DNA of 64,000 nucleotides from Corynebacterium canis (GTDB lineage: Bacteria; Actinomycetota; Actinomycetes; Mycobacteriales; Mycobacteriaceae). The DNA is taken from contig NZ_CP047080.1 in the NCBI RefSeq assembly GCF_030408595.1, positions 494,471-558,470 on the forward strand, given 5' to 3'. The notes beneath the pieces are model-generated. The model saw only the letters and a program-made list of their open reading frames with translations, was not told the DNA's origin and made no database searches. Below are positions 44,688 through 53,376 of the stretch, one piece after another. The first letter of the stretch is position 1; every line of letters starts with the position of its first letter. A program made the position numbers and the translations under genes.

Positions 44688-45362
44688 GTCCATTGCTTTG
44701 GAATTATGCGACTGTACCGGCGCAAAGCGGTCCGGCAACGGTTGCAGCGGCGGCAGCGGGGGAACGGGCGGCAATGGCGGCATGGAATCAATCGGCGGCA
44801 ACGGCGGCAGCGGTTCCTGCTGCGCGGCGTCCACGATCGGGATCGGTTGCGTCAGGTGCTGGTCTGGGAGCACCGGCGGCAGTTCGGAAAAATCGAATTC
44901 TTCTTGCTCTGGCTTCGGGCGCTCGGTCCAGACGGGTGATAGGCCTGGCATAAACCACACCACCAGCGCGACTAGGAATGCGGCGCCGCCCGCGCCCCAC
45001 AGCGTGTACTTTTCCGGCACGAACCACAGCGCGCTGCCCACGATGGCGATGATAAACAGCCAGGTAAACGGGTAGGATATCGCCAGCGGGACCACCTGCG
45101 GCGCGTCTTCTGCCCAGTGTTCATCGGGGAACCGGGAGCGAGCCTCGTTGCGGATCCTGCGCGGGGTTTTCAGCATCGGCGCCACGGCCGCGATCAGGAC
45201 GAGCACCAAACCCACAGCCATCACCAACAGGTCCCCCGCTGCAGCACCGAACGCAAGGACTATCGACGCCACGACAAGCGACAAGCGCTCCCCGTACGTC
45301 GGGGGTATCGGGCGTGATGGGTCGACGTCTGGATACAGAAGAGTTAGGTGTTGGTTTTCCAT
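44685..45362 (-). CDS. Membrane protein with proline-rich tail, unknown function
   Basis: A 225-residue protein with about four hydrophobic segments (LVVASIVLAFGAAAGDLLVM, VGLVLVLIAAVAPMLK, YPFTWLFIIAIVGSALWFV, GAGGAAFLVALVVWFMPGL). The cytoplasmic tail of about 75 residues is rich in Pro and Leu (EPLPPLPPIDSMPPLPPVPP). The tail encodes imperfect 9-15 bp repeats that make the 3' end of the gene low in complexity. It is divergent from htaA, and the intervening region carries DtxR boxes that could also serve it. Confidence 0.65.
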   Translation of the reverse strand: MENQHLTLLYPDVDPSRPIPPTYGERLSLVVASIVLAFGAAAGDLLVMAVGLVLVLIAAVAPMLKTPRRIRNEARSRFPDEHWAEDAPQVVPLAISYPFTWLFIIAIVGSALWFVPEKYTLWGAGGAAFLVALVVWFMPGLSPVWTERPKPEQEEFDFSELPPVLPDQHLTQPIPIVDAAQQEPLPPLPPIDSMPPLPPVPPLPPLQPLPDRFAPVQSHNSKAMD

Positions 45363-45439
45363 CTATAACTCGCGTTTCTTAAAAGGTCATACCTCAAATG
45401 GAGGGGGCTTTGACCTCGGGGGTTTTCGAAGAAGCATTC

Positions 45440-45492
45440 TTAGGTTAGGTTATTCTAGTTCGAAGATTAATTATAAGGCTAGGCTAAGGCAA
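45440..45492. promoter_or_regulatory. Two DtxR-like iron boxes upstream of htaA
   Basis: TTAGGTTAGGTTATTCTAG (45440-45458) matches the DtxR consensus TTAGGTTAGCCTAACCTAA at about 13-14 of 19 positions, with a perfect left half. TAAGGCTAGGCTAAGGCAA (45474-45492) matches about 13 of 19. They lie 59-110 bp before the htaA start, indicating iron repression of haem uptake. Confidence 0.75.
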
Positions 45493-45550
45493 CCTTCTAA
45501 ATGTGTAGAAAGCTCTCAGTCTAGGCTCAGTTTTAGGAGTTCCAGCTGCT

Positions 45551-47464
45551 ATGAACCACCGCACCAAGCGAAGCGCGCGGCGCGCTTTCTCAGCTGCTGC
45601 AGTAGCAGCCGCCGCGTGCGTAACGATCGTGCCGCCCACAATTAGTACACCTGTTGCAGACGCGAGTGTGACGGTGTGCAATAACTTCGGGGGAACATTT
45701 AACTGGGGGATTCGGGAAAGCTTCCGCGATTACCTGGTGGGCAAGGTCGCCCAAGGTACCTGGTCAACCTCCTCGGACGTGACCACGAGCGGAGACTTTA
45801 CCGACGCAAACTTCTACTTCGGCTTCGGTGTGCGCGCCGACGCCATCACCGCCGACGACGAAGACACCGGCGAAATCCCGCTGGCCGGCGAAATCGTGTT
45901 CGACGGGCATCACGGCGTATTGCACATGGAAATGTCCGATTTCCGGCTCAAGGTCGATGGCACCAGCGCGGAGATCACCGTGGACTATGTGGCCAATAAG
46001 GTGGATAGCTTTACGCACGGCGCGACGCCGGAGGAGATCCGCGGCAACGATATCGCCATCGCCACGGTAAACCTGGATAGCGCCGTGAACTTCACCACCG
46101 GCAAGGCGACGCTGAGCGGCACGCCTGTGCTGACCCGGGATGGTGCCGAGTTGTTTATCGCCTACGAGGCGGGCCAAGCAATGGATCCGATCGGCGGCGA
46201 ACTGGGCTGCGGTTCCACGGGTTCCGGCGGTACCAGCGGCGGCAATTCGAACACCAGCAAGGACTCCAAAGACCGCAGCGTAAATTCCGTGCTGAAGGAG
46301 ACCAATGATTTCATCAAATTGATGAATGATCTGGTCACCAATACCGACAAGTTGATCGATAACACCGAAAAGCTTGCCAATAACATCACCGGCGGCAAGG
46401 TCGGCGGCGGCACGACCACTGGTGGCGGCGGTACTGCGGCTGGCGGTACCGGTGGGACCGGCGGAGGTGGCGGAACCACGGGTGCCGCCGGAGGCGGGGG
46501 TGCCAAGCCCTCTGGTGGTGCTGGTGGCACCGGCGGAGCCACCGGTGGTGGCGGCGGCGGTGGGGGCGCTGCAGCTGGTGGCGGGGGCGGCGGCGGAGGC
46601 TCCGACGTGTGTACCGCTGATGGGTCCGTTGGCGTTGTTGATGCCACAGGTAGCTGGGGCGTAAAGCAATCCTTCCAGTCCTATATCACCGGGTCCATCG
46701 CCAAGGGTTCCTGGACGCTCAGCGGTGTTGAGCACAGCAACGGTCAGTTCCACTTCCACGGCAGCTCCGGTGCTGTCGATCCTGGGAAGGGCACCGGCAC
46801 CATCCTGATGCCCGGGTCGGTCCACTTTACCGGCCACAATGGCGTGCTCAACCTGAAGATCTCCGACCTGGAAATCCAGTGGAACGGCAATAGCGGATCG
46901 CTGATCGCTCAAGTGAGCTCCAGTGACATGGAAGGAAACCACAAGGACTACGGCCGCGTCGCGTTGGCGGATCTTAGCTTTGGTTCCCTGAACGTGAACG
47001 AGTCCTCCGCCAGCGGTACCGCAAGCACCTCGCTGACCCAGGCGGGCTCCGCAGCCTTTGCGGAGTTCTATGCGGTGGGCACGGAGCTCGATCCGGTGAA
47101 CTTTACCGCTTCGCTTGGCGGCGCGGCCAGCTGTGCCGCCGGTCAGGGCTCCAGCGCTTCGGGCGGTGCCGCCGGCACCGGTGGCGCGGGCGCGGCGGCC
47201 GCAGCCAGTGCGAAGACGGGTTCGAAAACCACTGCGGAGAAGAAGACTTCGGGCCCCAGCGTTGCGGCTCGCGTGAACGGCGCGACCGCCGATGGAGATA
47301 GCGAAGGCTACGCTAATAACGGTAATTTCAAGATCAAGAATGCGAACGCATCTGGCTATGAAAAACCGTCGTTTATTACCTCTGTACTGCTCATTCTCGC
47401 AGCTTTTGTGGTCGCGGGCGGCAGTCTTTCACAGTTGGTGCTTCGCCACCCAGCCTCGCGGTAA
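45551..47464 (+). CDS. htaA: Haem-binding surface protein with two HtaA domains
   Basis: A 637-residue exported protein. A signal peptide (about 1-38) precedes the first HtaA domain (about 42-200: NFGGTFNWGIRESFRDYLVG, FDGHHGVLHMEMSDFRL). An acidic-to-neutral helical stretch (about 235-280, SVLKETNDFIKLMNDLVTNT) and a Gly-rich linker (about 282-353) follow. The second HtaA domain (about 355-520: GSWGVKQSFQSYITGSIAKG, FTGHNGVLNLKISDLEI) comes next, then an Ala/Gly/Lys linker and a C-terminal membrane helix (SFITSVLLILAAFVVAGGSL). The Tyr and His seen in each domain fit known haem ligands of HtaA proteins. It captures haem from host haemoproteins and passes it to HmuT. First gene of the island. 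Confidence 0.92.
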   Translation: MNHRTKRSARRAFSAAAVAAAACVTIVPPTISTPVADASVTVCNNFGGTFNWGIRESFRDYLVGKVAQGTWSTSSDVTTSGDFTDANFYFGFGVRADAITADDEDTGEIPLAGEIVFDGHHGVLHMEMSDFRLKVDGTSAEITVDYVANKVDSFTHGATPEEIRGNDIAIATVNLDSAVNFTTGKATLSGTPVLTRDGAELFIAYEAGQAMDPIGGELGCGSTGSGGTSGGNSNTSKDSKDRSVNSVLKETNDFIKLMNDLVTNTDKLIDNTEKLANNITGGKVGGGTTTGGGGTAAGGTGGTGGGGGTTGAAGGGGAKPSGGAGGTGGATGGGGGGGGAAAGGGGGGGGSDVCTADGSVGVVDATGSWGVKQSFQSYITGSIAKGSWTLSGVEHSNGQFHFHGSSGAVDPGKGTGTILMPGSVHFTGHNGVLNLKISDLEIQWNGNSGSLIAQVSSSDMEGNHKDYGRVALADLSFGSLNVNESSASGTASTSLTQAGSAAFAEFYAVGTELDPVNFTASLGGAASCAAGQGSSASGGAAGTGGAGAAAAASAKTGSKTTAEKKTSGPSVAARVNGATADGDSEGYANNGNFKIKNANASGYEKPSFITSVLLILAAFVVAGGSLSQLVLRHPASR

Positions 47465-47506
47465 ACCACTCTGATGGGCTAACCCGCATCGATCGAAAGG
47501 TGTGCT

Positions 47507-48613
47507 TTGAACTACCTAAAACAATCCAACCGGAACCGCCGTTTCGGACGAATTTTCGCCGCGACGGCGACCGCCTTGGCCCTGACACTTTCCGGTTGCG
47601 CATCCTGGGACGAAACGCCGCAAAGCTCATCTGGCCAGCTGCGTGAATCGCTGCCCGATGCGGGTTCGCTCAAAGACCCCCGCAGCTTTACTGGCGTGAG
47701 CGCTGTTACAGGCATCGGTGACGTGATCCCCGTGACGGAAAACCCATCCCCGCAGCTGCCGGTGGAACTCACCGACGCGGACGGTTACGACGTCGAGGTC
47801 GACGATGTTTCCCGCATCCTCGCCCTGGACCTCTATGGAACCTCCACCAAGACCCTCACCGGCCTCGGCTTGGCGGACAATATCGTGGGCCGCACCGTGT
47901 CCTCCACCGAGGAGCGCTTGAAAAACCTGCCGGTGGTTACGCAAGGCGGCCACAATATCAATGTGGAGGCGGTGCTGGAACTCCATCCCACCCTGGTGAT
48001 CGTGGACCACTCCATCGGCCCCCGCGAGGCCATCGACCAAATCCGTGATGCGGGCGTGGATATCGTGGTGATGGATCCGACCCGCACCATCGAATCCATT
48101 GGCCAAGACATCCTGGATCTCGGCGGGGTCGTCGGCCTGCCGGAGGAAGCCCAAAAGCTGGCGGACCGCAGCGTCGAGGACGCCAAGCAGGACCGCGAAG
48201 CCATCCAGAAGCTGGTGCCGCAGGAGCCGCTCCGCATGGCGTTCCTTTACGCCCGCGGCAATGGTGGCGTGTTCTTTATCCTCGGCGAAGGCAGCGGCGC
48301 CAAGGACCTGATCGAGGGCGTCGGCGGCATCGACGTAGCCGTGGAACACGGCCTCGGGGAGACCGCCCCGGCCAATGCCGAAGCGCTGGCCAAGATCGAC
48401 CCCGACGTGTTCATCATGATGGAGGAAGGCCTCAAGTCCACAGGCGGCATCGAAGGTTTGCTCGATCGCCCCGGCGTCGCGCAAACCAAGGCCGGGCAGA
48501 ACAAGCGTGTGGTCACGATCCCGGACGGCGCGGCGCTCTCCTTCGGGCCGCTCACCGGCGAAATCCTGCTCCGCACCGCCACGGCACTATATAGCCCGGA
48601 GCAACAGCAGTGA
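47507..48613 (+). CDS. hmuT: Haem-binding lipoprotein of the HmuTUV importer
   Basis: A 368-residue receptor with a rare TTG start placed six bases after GAAAGG. The lipobox is LTLSGCAS (Cys31). His149 in VVTQGGHNINVEAV and Tyr248 in MAFLYARGNGG occupy the places of the two axial haem ligands known in corynebacterial HmuT. The C-terminal lobe has IEGVGGIDVAVEHGLGET. It receives haem from Hta proteins and delivers it to HmuUV. Confidence 0.9.
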   Translation: MNYLKQSNRNRRFGRIFAATATALALTLSGCASWDETPQSSSGQLRESLPDAGSLKDPRSFTGVSAVTGIGDVIPVTENPSPQLPVELTDADGYDVEVDDVSRILALDLYGTSTKTLTGLGLADNIVGRTVSSTEERLKNLPVVTQGGHNINVEAVLELHPTLVIVDHSIGPREAIDQIRDAGVDIVVMDPTRTIESIGQDILDLGGVVGLPEEAQKLADRSVEDAKQDREAIQKLVPQEPLRMAFLYARGNGGVFFILGEGSGAKDLIEGVGGIDVAVEHGLGETAPANAEALAKIDPDVFIMMEEGLKSTGGIEGLLDRPGVAQTKAGQNKRVVTIPDGAALSFGPLTGEILLRTATALYSPEQQQ

Positions 48614-49692
48614 GCGCACCCGTCGTGGCTGAAACGGGCAGCCATCAGCGGCACGCGGCGTCGACAGGCGCGGTTATTGCGGCGCGTTCCCGTCGGCGAG
48701 TGGCGCTGTTTATCGTGTTGGTGCTGCTGCTCGCGGGCACCGTTGTGTTTAGCATCGCGGTGGGGCAATTTACGGTCCCGCTGCGCGAAATCCCCGGCAT
48801 CCTGGCCACCGGCCCCTCCGGCACGGACATCACGGAATCGGTGGTGTGGCGCATCCGCCTCCCGCGCCTTGTGCTGGGCCTGCTTGTCGGGGCCGCGCTC
48901 GGCGTGAGTGGCGCGTTGATGCAGGCGGTGTTCGCAAACCCGCTCGCCGAACCCAGCGTTATCGGCGTCACGGCAGGCGCCGGCGTGGGGGCCGCGGTGG
49001 CCATCGTATTTAATATCACGCTGTTCGGTGCTTCCACCGTCCCCATGGCCGCGTTTATTACCGCGGTGATCACCACGCTGGTGGTGTACCAACTCGCGCG
49101 CCACGACGGCAAAGTGCACGTGATTAACCTGATCCTAACCGGCATCGCCATCAACGCCGTGGCCGGGGCGATCATTTCGATCATGGTGTATCTGGCGCCC
49201 ACCACGAACCGCGAACAGATCATCTTTTGGCAGATGGGTTCCCTGAACGGCGCGCAGTGGAAACACGTGTCCGTGGTGGTGATCGTTGTGTGCATCGGCC
49301 TGCTGCTGGCGTTCCGGCTGGGCGGGCAGCTCGACGTGCTGGCGCTTGGCGATAAAGCCGCCGGGCACATCGGCATTAACGTAAACCGGCTGCGCATCCT
49401 GGCCATTGGCGCGTCGACGCTGCTTACGGCGGGCGGGGTGGCCTACGCGGGGCTGATCGGCTTCGTGGGGTTGATCGTGCCGCACCTGCTGCGCACCATT
49501 ACCGGCCCGGCGAACAAGGTGCTGCTGCCGGCGTCGGCGTTGACGGGCGCGGCCTTGATCGGCCTCGCGGATATCGCCGCCCGTACGGTTATTCCGTTTG
49601 CGGATCTCCCGATTGGGATTTTCACCGCGCTCGTCGGCGGTCCCACGTTCTTTATCCTGCTTCGCCGCATGCTTATGAAGGGACGCCGCTAG
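48610..49692 (+). CDS. hmuU: Haem ABC transporter permease
   Basis: A 360-residue FecCD-family permease with about ten helices. RIRLPRLVLGLLVGAALGVS (about 77-96) and GLIGFVGLIVPHLLRTITGP (about 280-299) are the family signatures. The GTG start overlaps the hmuT stop. Its stop (TAG) is immediately followed by the hmuV start. Confidence 0.92.
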   Translation: MSAPVVAETGSHQRHAASTGAVIAARSRRRVALFIVLVLLLAGTVVFSIAVGQFTVPLREIPGILATGPSGTDITESVVWRIRLPRLVLGLLVGAALGVSGALMQAVFANPLAEPSVIGVTAGAGVGAAVAIVFNITLFGASTVPMAAFITAVITTLVVYQLARHDGKVHVINLILTGIAINAVAGAIISIMVYLAPTTNREQIIFWQMGSLNGAQWKHVSVVVIVVCIGLLLAFRLGGQLDVLALGDKAAGHIGINVNRLRILAIGASTLLTAGGVAYAGLIGFVGLIVPHLLRTITGPANKVLLPASALTGAALIGLADIAARTVIPFADLPIGIFTALVGGPTFFILLRRMLMKGRR

Positions 49693-50520
49693 ATGTCAGC
49701 CCTGTTACAGGCACGTAACTTGACCGTCTCTATCGGCGGCCGCACCCTGCTTGACGACGTCTCCATCGACGCCTTCCCCGGCGAAGTTCTCGGGCTGATT
49801 GGTCCCAATGGCGCGGGGAAGTCCACGCTGCTCGCGGCGCTGAGCGGCGATCTGAAGCCCGACGCCGGCGAAATACGCGTGTGCGGGTTGAATCCGCAAC
49901 AGGCTTCGCAATTGGATTTGGCGCGTCGCCGTTCCGTGATGCTGCAAGACGTTTCCGTTTCCTTCGCCTTCCTCGTGCGTGACGTGGTTGCCATGGGCCG
50001 GCGTCCCTGGTCCCGCACCCGCTACGACGAACAAGACGAAGTGCTTATCGACGCCGCGCTCGACGCCACCGCGGTAAGCCACCTCGCCGAGCGCGACATC
50101 ATGACGCTGTCTGGTGGCGAACGGGCCCGCGTTGCCCTTTCGCGCGTACTTGCGCAACAAACGCCTGTGGTTTTATTAGACGAGCCAACAGCAGCCTTAG
50201 ATATTGGGCACCAAGAACAGGCCCTGGGGCTCGTGCGGGGGATGGCCCGCGGGGGTGCCGCGGTGGTGGTTGTATTGCACGATCTCAATGCCGCAGCTGC
50301 ATATTGTGATCGAATTCTTTGCCTAGCTGGGGGCAAAGTCGCAGCGTATGGAAGTGTGCGGCAGGTCTATATCGATCATGTGCTCTCACGGGTTTACGGG
50401 TGGCCAATTCGGGTGGTTCCCTCCCCGGATGGGGGTGGCATCCGGGTCATTCCGCAGTCGGCTGAGACGGTTAACGCGCAGGTAGACGCGTTGAAATTGC
50501 TCAAACCAATGTTTATCTAA
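49693..50520 (+). CDS. hmuV: Haem ABC transporter ATP-binding protein
   Basis: A 275-residue ATPase. Walker A is GPNGAGKST (about residue 37), the signature is LSGGERARVALSRVL and Walker B is PVVLLDEPTAALDIG; the switch His is in VVLHDLNAAAAYC. It energises HmuU. The last 60 residues form a normal C-terminal extension for haem importers. Confidence 0.92.
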   Translation: MSALLQARNLTVSIGGRTLLDDVSIDAFPGEVLGLIGPNGAGKSTLLAALSGDLKPDAGEIRVCGLNPQQASQLDLARRRSVMLQDVSVSFAFLVRDVVAMGRRPWSRTRYDEQDEVLIDAALDATAVSHLAERDIMTLSGGERARVALSRVLAQQTPVVLLDEPTAALDIGHQEQALGLVRGMARGGAAVVVVLHDLNAAAAYCDRILCLAGGKVAAYGSVRQVYIDHVLSRVYGWPIRVVPSPDGGGIRVIPQSAETVNAQVDALKLLKPMFI

Positions 50521-50562
50521 ACGTAGGCTAAGTGTTGTATTGACCTTCTCTTTATCTTGCTT

Positions 50563-50581
50563 TAAGGTAAGCCTTGCCTTT
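50563..50581. promoter_or_regulatory. DtxR-like box upstream of htaB
   Basis: TAAGGTAAGCCTTGCCTTT is a near-palindrome matching the DtxR consensus at about 13 of 19 positions, 53 bp before htaB. It is followed by a leader (TCGGTGAGGCGAT) that recurs at 52703, before the htaB paralogue. Confidence 0.65.
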
Positions 50582-50633
50582 CGTCCGATGTCTCGGTGAG
50601 GCGATCGGAGTCCAATCGAACACAGGAGCTCAT

Positions 50634-51662
50634 GTGAACAGCATCTCCAAGCGCGTGCGCCTCACGGGTGCAGCCCTCGCCGCAACACTGGCCACCTCCC
50701 TCGTGCCAGTCGTCGCGGCAGCAGACGAAAACCAAGAACCCGCCACCAAGCAGTTCTGCGAGGCCTACGAGGGCACTTTTGACTGGGGTTTGCGTACCAC
50801 GTTCCGCAAGTACGTTCTGAACCCGCGGATCGCGAACGGTGCGATTAACTACACCACCGGCGCCACCGGCAACGACCCCAAGGTTGATAACTTCGCATTC
50901 AAGTTCACTCCTGGTGCGGTGAACGCTGAAGATGGCGACACCGGCGTGATCGCTCTGCAGGGTGATATTCACTTCACCGGGCACCACGGCACCTTGGACA
51001 CCAAAGCGTACAACTTCCGCTTGGTGGTTGACGGTAAAAACCTGAAGGTTCTCGGTGACTACGACGCCAACGAAGTGGAGCATTTCGCCCCTGGCGCACA
51101 GGCCAACAAGGTTACGCGCAAGAACCAAGTGCTTGCCGAGGTTCAGCTTGCAAAGCCGTTCGATTTTACGGAAAAGGGCGCCATTGCTTTTAGCGGGGTT
51201 CCGGCCGTAACTGCTGAAAACAACAAGTTCTTCAACGGGGCTTATGACGAAGGTGACTCGCTCGATCCAGTAGGCGGTTCCATCACTTGTAAGAAGTTCC
51301 CCACGCCGCCCGCGCCGCCGACCACCTCCGCACAGCCCAGCACCTCGGTGCAGCCCAGCACCTCGGTGCAGCCCACCACCTCCGTGCAGGCGACCACGTC
51401 GGTGCAGGCGACCACGTCGGAGCAGGCGACCACGTCGGAGCAGAGCTCGACCTCGCAACAGCCGACCACGTCGGGGCAGACCAGCGTTCCAACCACGGCT
51501 CCTACCGCTCAGCCGCAGCCGGAATTCCGCACCCTGCGTGATTTCTTGCGTGAGTTCCGTGGCAACCCGATCAAGGCAATCTTGAGCGTGCTGTCGATCG
51601 GTGGTTTCATTGCCATCCTCACCGGCATCGGTGGTAACCTCTTCAGCTTGTTCAAGCGGTAA
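50634..51662 (+). CDS. htaB: Haem-binding surface protein with one HtaA domain
   Basis: A 342-residue exported protein starting at the GTG at 50634, after AGGAGC. The signal peptide is MNSISKRVRLTGAALAATLA... . One HtaA domain (about 35-205) shows FDWGLRTTFRKYVLNPRIAN and HFTGHHGTLDTKAYNFRLVV, with Tyr and His ligands. A linker of about 75 residues repeats (S/T)xQ(P/A)TTS units such as SVQATTS. A conserved C-terminal segment (FRTLRDFLREFRGNPIKAIL) then leads to a membrane helix. It likely binds haem at the surface and hands it to HtaA or HmuT. Confidence 0.88.
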   Translation: MNSISKRVRLTGAALAATLATSLVPVVAAADENQEPATKQFCEAYEGTFDWGLRTTFRKYVLNPRIANGAINYTTGATGNDPKVDNFAFKFTPGAVNAEDGDTGVIALQGDIHFTGHHGTLDTKAYNFRLVVDGKNLKVLGDYDANEVEHFAPGAQANKVTRKNQVLAEVQLAKPFDFTEKGAIAFSGVPAVTAENNKFFNGAYDEGDSLDPVGGSITCKKFPTPPAPPTTSAQPSTSVQPSTSVQPTTSVQATTSVQATTSEQATTSEQSSTSQQPTTSGQTSVPTTAPTAQPQPEFRTLRDFLREFRGNPIKAILSVLSIGGFIAILTGIGGNLFSLFKR

Positions 51663-51688
51663 TTCCGCTTAAGAACTCTTCGGCATCC

Positions 51689-51716
51689 GGCCCGTCAACT
51701 GGTTTGGCGGGCCTTT
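51689..51716 (+). terminator. Terminator-like hairpin after htaB
   Basis: The stem GGCCCG/CGGGCC with a 13-nt loop is followed by TTTG. The same hairpin design follows the htaB paralogue at 53317, in line with duplication of the whole gene end. Confidence 0.55.
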
Positions 51717-51739
51717 GCTGCGTCCGAGGTGGTGCTTGT

Positions 51740-52204
51740 GTTCCTGCGGAAACACCGACTCCAAGACCTCGGCGTGTCGAATCTGCCTGAGTTGAGGGAC
51801 GGTCGGCCACTTCAACCCCTCCAAATCACACCGATCATGGGCGGTGCGCAACCGCTCGGAGTGCCGGTGGGTTGTGCGCGACCGCCGACTTGGGGCTGGT
51901 CTTTCTATTCTTCATTCGGGGGTCTTAAGAAGAAATTCAGGACGAATCTGGCCCAAACACGCCGCAGCGCGTCTTTCCATTCTTCGTTGAGGTGCCCAAT
52001 GAAGAAAATCCGGACGATCGCAGGTCAACGGTAGTGCACAACCCAGCAGGGCAAGCTGCCGGCAAGGCCGTGAAGCCCGTACCAGATTGAAATTTTTCGA
52101 ACCATCGGCCCCGCCGGATCTGCCTCAGGCAGATCTGACATGGCGAATGTGATGTCCTGCGGGAATGCCATCTTTCGATGGCCGACGTGTCGAATCTGCC
52201 TGAC
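51740..52204 (-). repeat. Second copy of the CAGGCAGAT palindrome family
   Basis: Reads in the opposite sense to the 41-42 kb array. GTTCCTGCGGAAACACC (51740-51756) is the complement of the conserved word there, followed by AATCTGCCTGA (51780). A complete ATCTGCCTCAGGCAGAT palindrome lies at 52118-52134 and AATCTGCCTGA again at 52193. Between them, a 72-bp direct repeat (CTTTC-ATTCTTC ... GAAGAAA-TC-GGACGA) starts at 51900 and 51972. No credible gene lies in 51663-52737. Confidence 0.75.
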
Positions 52205-52262
52205 CTGGGGTTTTCGCGGGCCAACGACCCCAAGAAATCGACCACGACGACGAAGTCCAGCG

Positions 52263-52313
52263 CATCCTCACCGGCATTGGTGGGTAACCTTTTCAGCTTT
52301 GTTCAAGCGGTAA
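52263..52313 (+). pseudogene. Decayed 3' end of an htaB copy
   Basis: Some 50 bp (ATCCTCACCGGCATTGGTGG ... TTCAAGCGGTAAT) match the last codons of htaB (51613-51663). There are two single-base insertions (an extra G after GGTGG and an extra T before GTTCAAGCGG) that break the frame. It is a remnant of a tandem duplication or of recombination between gene copies, lying between htaB and its paralogue. Confidence 0.75.
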
Positions 52314-52666
52314 TCGCGCCTCAGGCTGTGCATTTCGGTGGTGGTCGGGAAGCACCGTACCTTGCCATTTTTACCCCGTTATTAGGGTATTTTTGATGCG
52401 GCTTTTTGTGACGAATCGGGCCTTTCGTGTACGTTACCCAAACTGTCTTCCAATGCCCCCGGGGGTTCGGATTGTTTGGTTGGCCTCACAAAGCAGGTGT
52501 GGGGTGACGCAGGTCATTCGGGGTTATATTCGACGGGCCGCACTATTGAACATTGCTGCCGTTTGGCTAAGTTTCCGCAAGGGCAGCCGTGTAGCAGATT
52601 ACCTACGCGTTTCAGAGTTGTCTCAGATGTGTGACCAAAGTGATTGACCAGCTACTCATGCTGTTT

Positions 52667-52685
52667 TAAGTTAAGGCAAGACCTT
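52667..52685. promoter_or_regulatory. Diverged DtxR-like box before the htaB paralogue
   Basis: TAAGTTAAGGCAAGACCTT sits at the place equivalent to the htaB iron box and is followed by the same leader sequence (TTTCGGTGAGGCGAT). The match to the DtxR consensus is weak (about half), so control may have been lost. Confidence 0.4.
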
Positions 52686-52737
52686 CGCCCATCGTTTCGG
52701 TGAGGCGATTAGAGACCACAACATACCGGGAGCACCA

Positions 52738-53280
52738 ATGAAAACCTTCCCCAACCGCCTACGCCTTACAGGAATCGCATTGGCCGCCACCCTGATGGCT
52801 ACCCTTGCCCCAGCGGTCGCTACGGCTGAGACGAGCGTTCCCACCACGGCCCCCGTTGTAAACGATGTCACCGGAAAGCCGGAAACCAGCGTTCCCACCA
52901 CCGCTCCCGCTTACGAAAAGCCTGAGTGGAAGCGCGAAAGCCGCGTCCCCAGCACGGCCCCCGTTGTAAACGATGTCACCGGAAAGCCAGAAACCAGCGT
53001 TCCCACCACCGCCCCTGCTTGGGAAAAGCCTGAGTGGAAGAAGGAGCACAGCGTTCCCAGCACCGCCCCTGCTTGGGAAAAGCCCACCGGGGACCCCAAT
53101 GTGAGCGTGCCTTCGACGGCGCCGACCGTGAAAGATAAGCCCGGCTACCCAGACCTGCGCTCGTTCTTGCGCGACTTCCGTGGCAATCCGGTTCGTGCGC
53201 TGGTGACTCTGCTTCCGCTCGGCGGCATTATCGCCCTGTTCACCGGCATCGGTGGCGGACTGCTGAACCATTTCAAGTAA
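52738..53280 (+). CDS. HtaB paralogue lacking the haem-binding domain
   Basis: A 180-residue exported protein. Its signal peptide (MKTFPNRLRLTGIALAATLM) is close to that of htaB, and its end (DLRSFLRDFRGNPVRALVTL, then a Gly/Leu-rich helix) matches the htaB C-terminus. The HtaA domain is absent. In its place are six (S/T)xVP(T/S)TAP repeats spaced by VVNDVTGKPE or EKPEWK units; htaB has a single SVPTTAP at the same border. It probably arose by duplication with internal deletion and repeat expansion. The place in the cluster corresponds to htaC of other hmu loci, but I cannot confirm that name. It may act as a stalk or wall-spanning spacer. Confidence 0.8.
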   Translation: MKTFPNRLRLTGIALAATLMATLAPAVATAETSVPTTAPVVNDVTGKPETSVPTTAPAYEKPEWKRESRVPSTAPVVNDVTGKPETSVPTTAPAWEKPEWKKEHSVPSTAPAWEKPTGDPNVSVPSTAPTVKDKPGYPDLRSFLRDFRGNPVRALVTLLPLGGIIALFTGIGGGLLNHFK

Positions 53281-53316
53281 TTCTTCTTGGTTGATTAACT
53301 AACCAGAATAGCGTTA

Positions 53317-53343
53317 GGCCCGCAGGGTATCCGGCGGGCCTTT
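53317..53343 (+). terminator. Intrinsic terminator after the htaB paralogue
   Basis: A stem GGCCCGC/GCGGGCC (7 bp) with a 10-nt loop is followed by TTTC. It also reads from the other side, where metY ends at 53377. Confidence 0.65.
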
Positions 53344-53376
53344 CAAGCGCTCAGTCACCAAGCGGTGCGTAACCCA

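Noticed and set aside
46374..46664. Gly-rich region as a PE_PGRS-type gene or separate ORF
   Set aside because: It is the in-frame linker of HtaA, bounded by two clear haem-binding domains. PE_PGRS genes belong to mycobacteria and need a PE domain.
52393..52647. 84-codon frame in the htaB gap
   Set aside because: No ribosome site, low GC at third codon positions compared with real genes, no recognisable motif.
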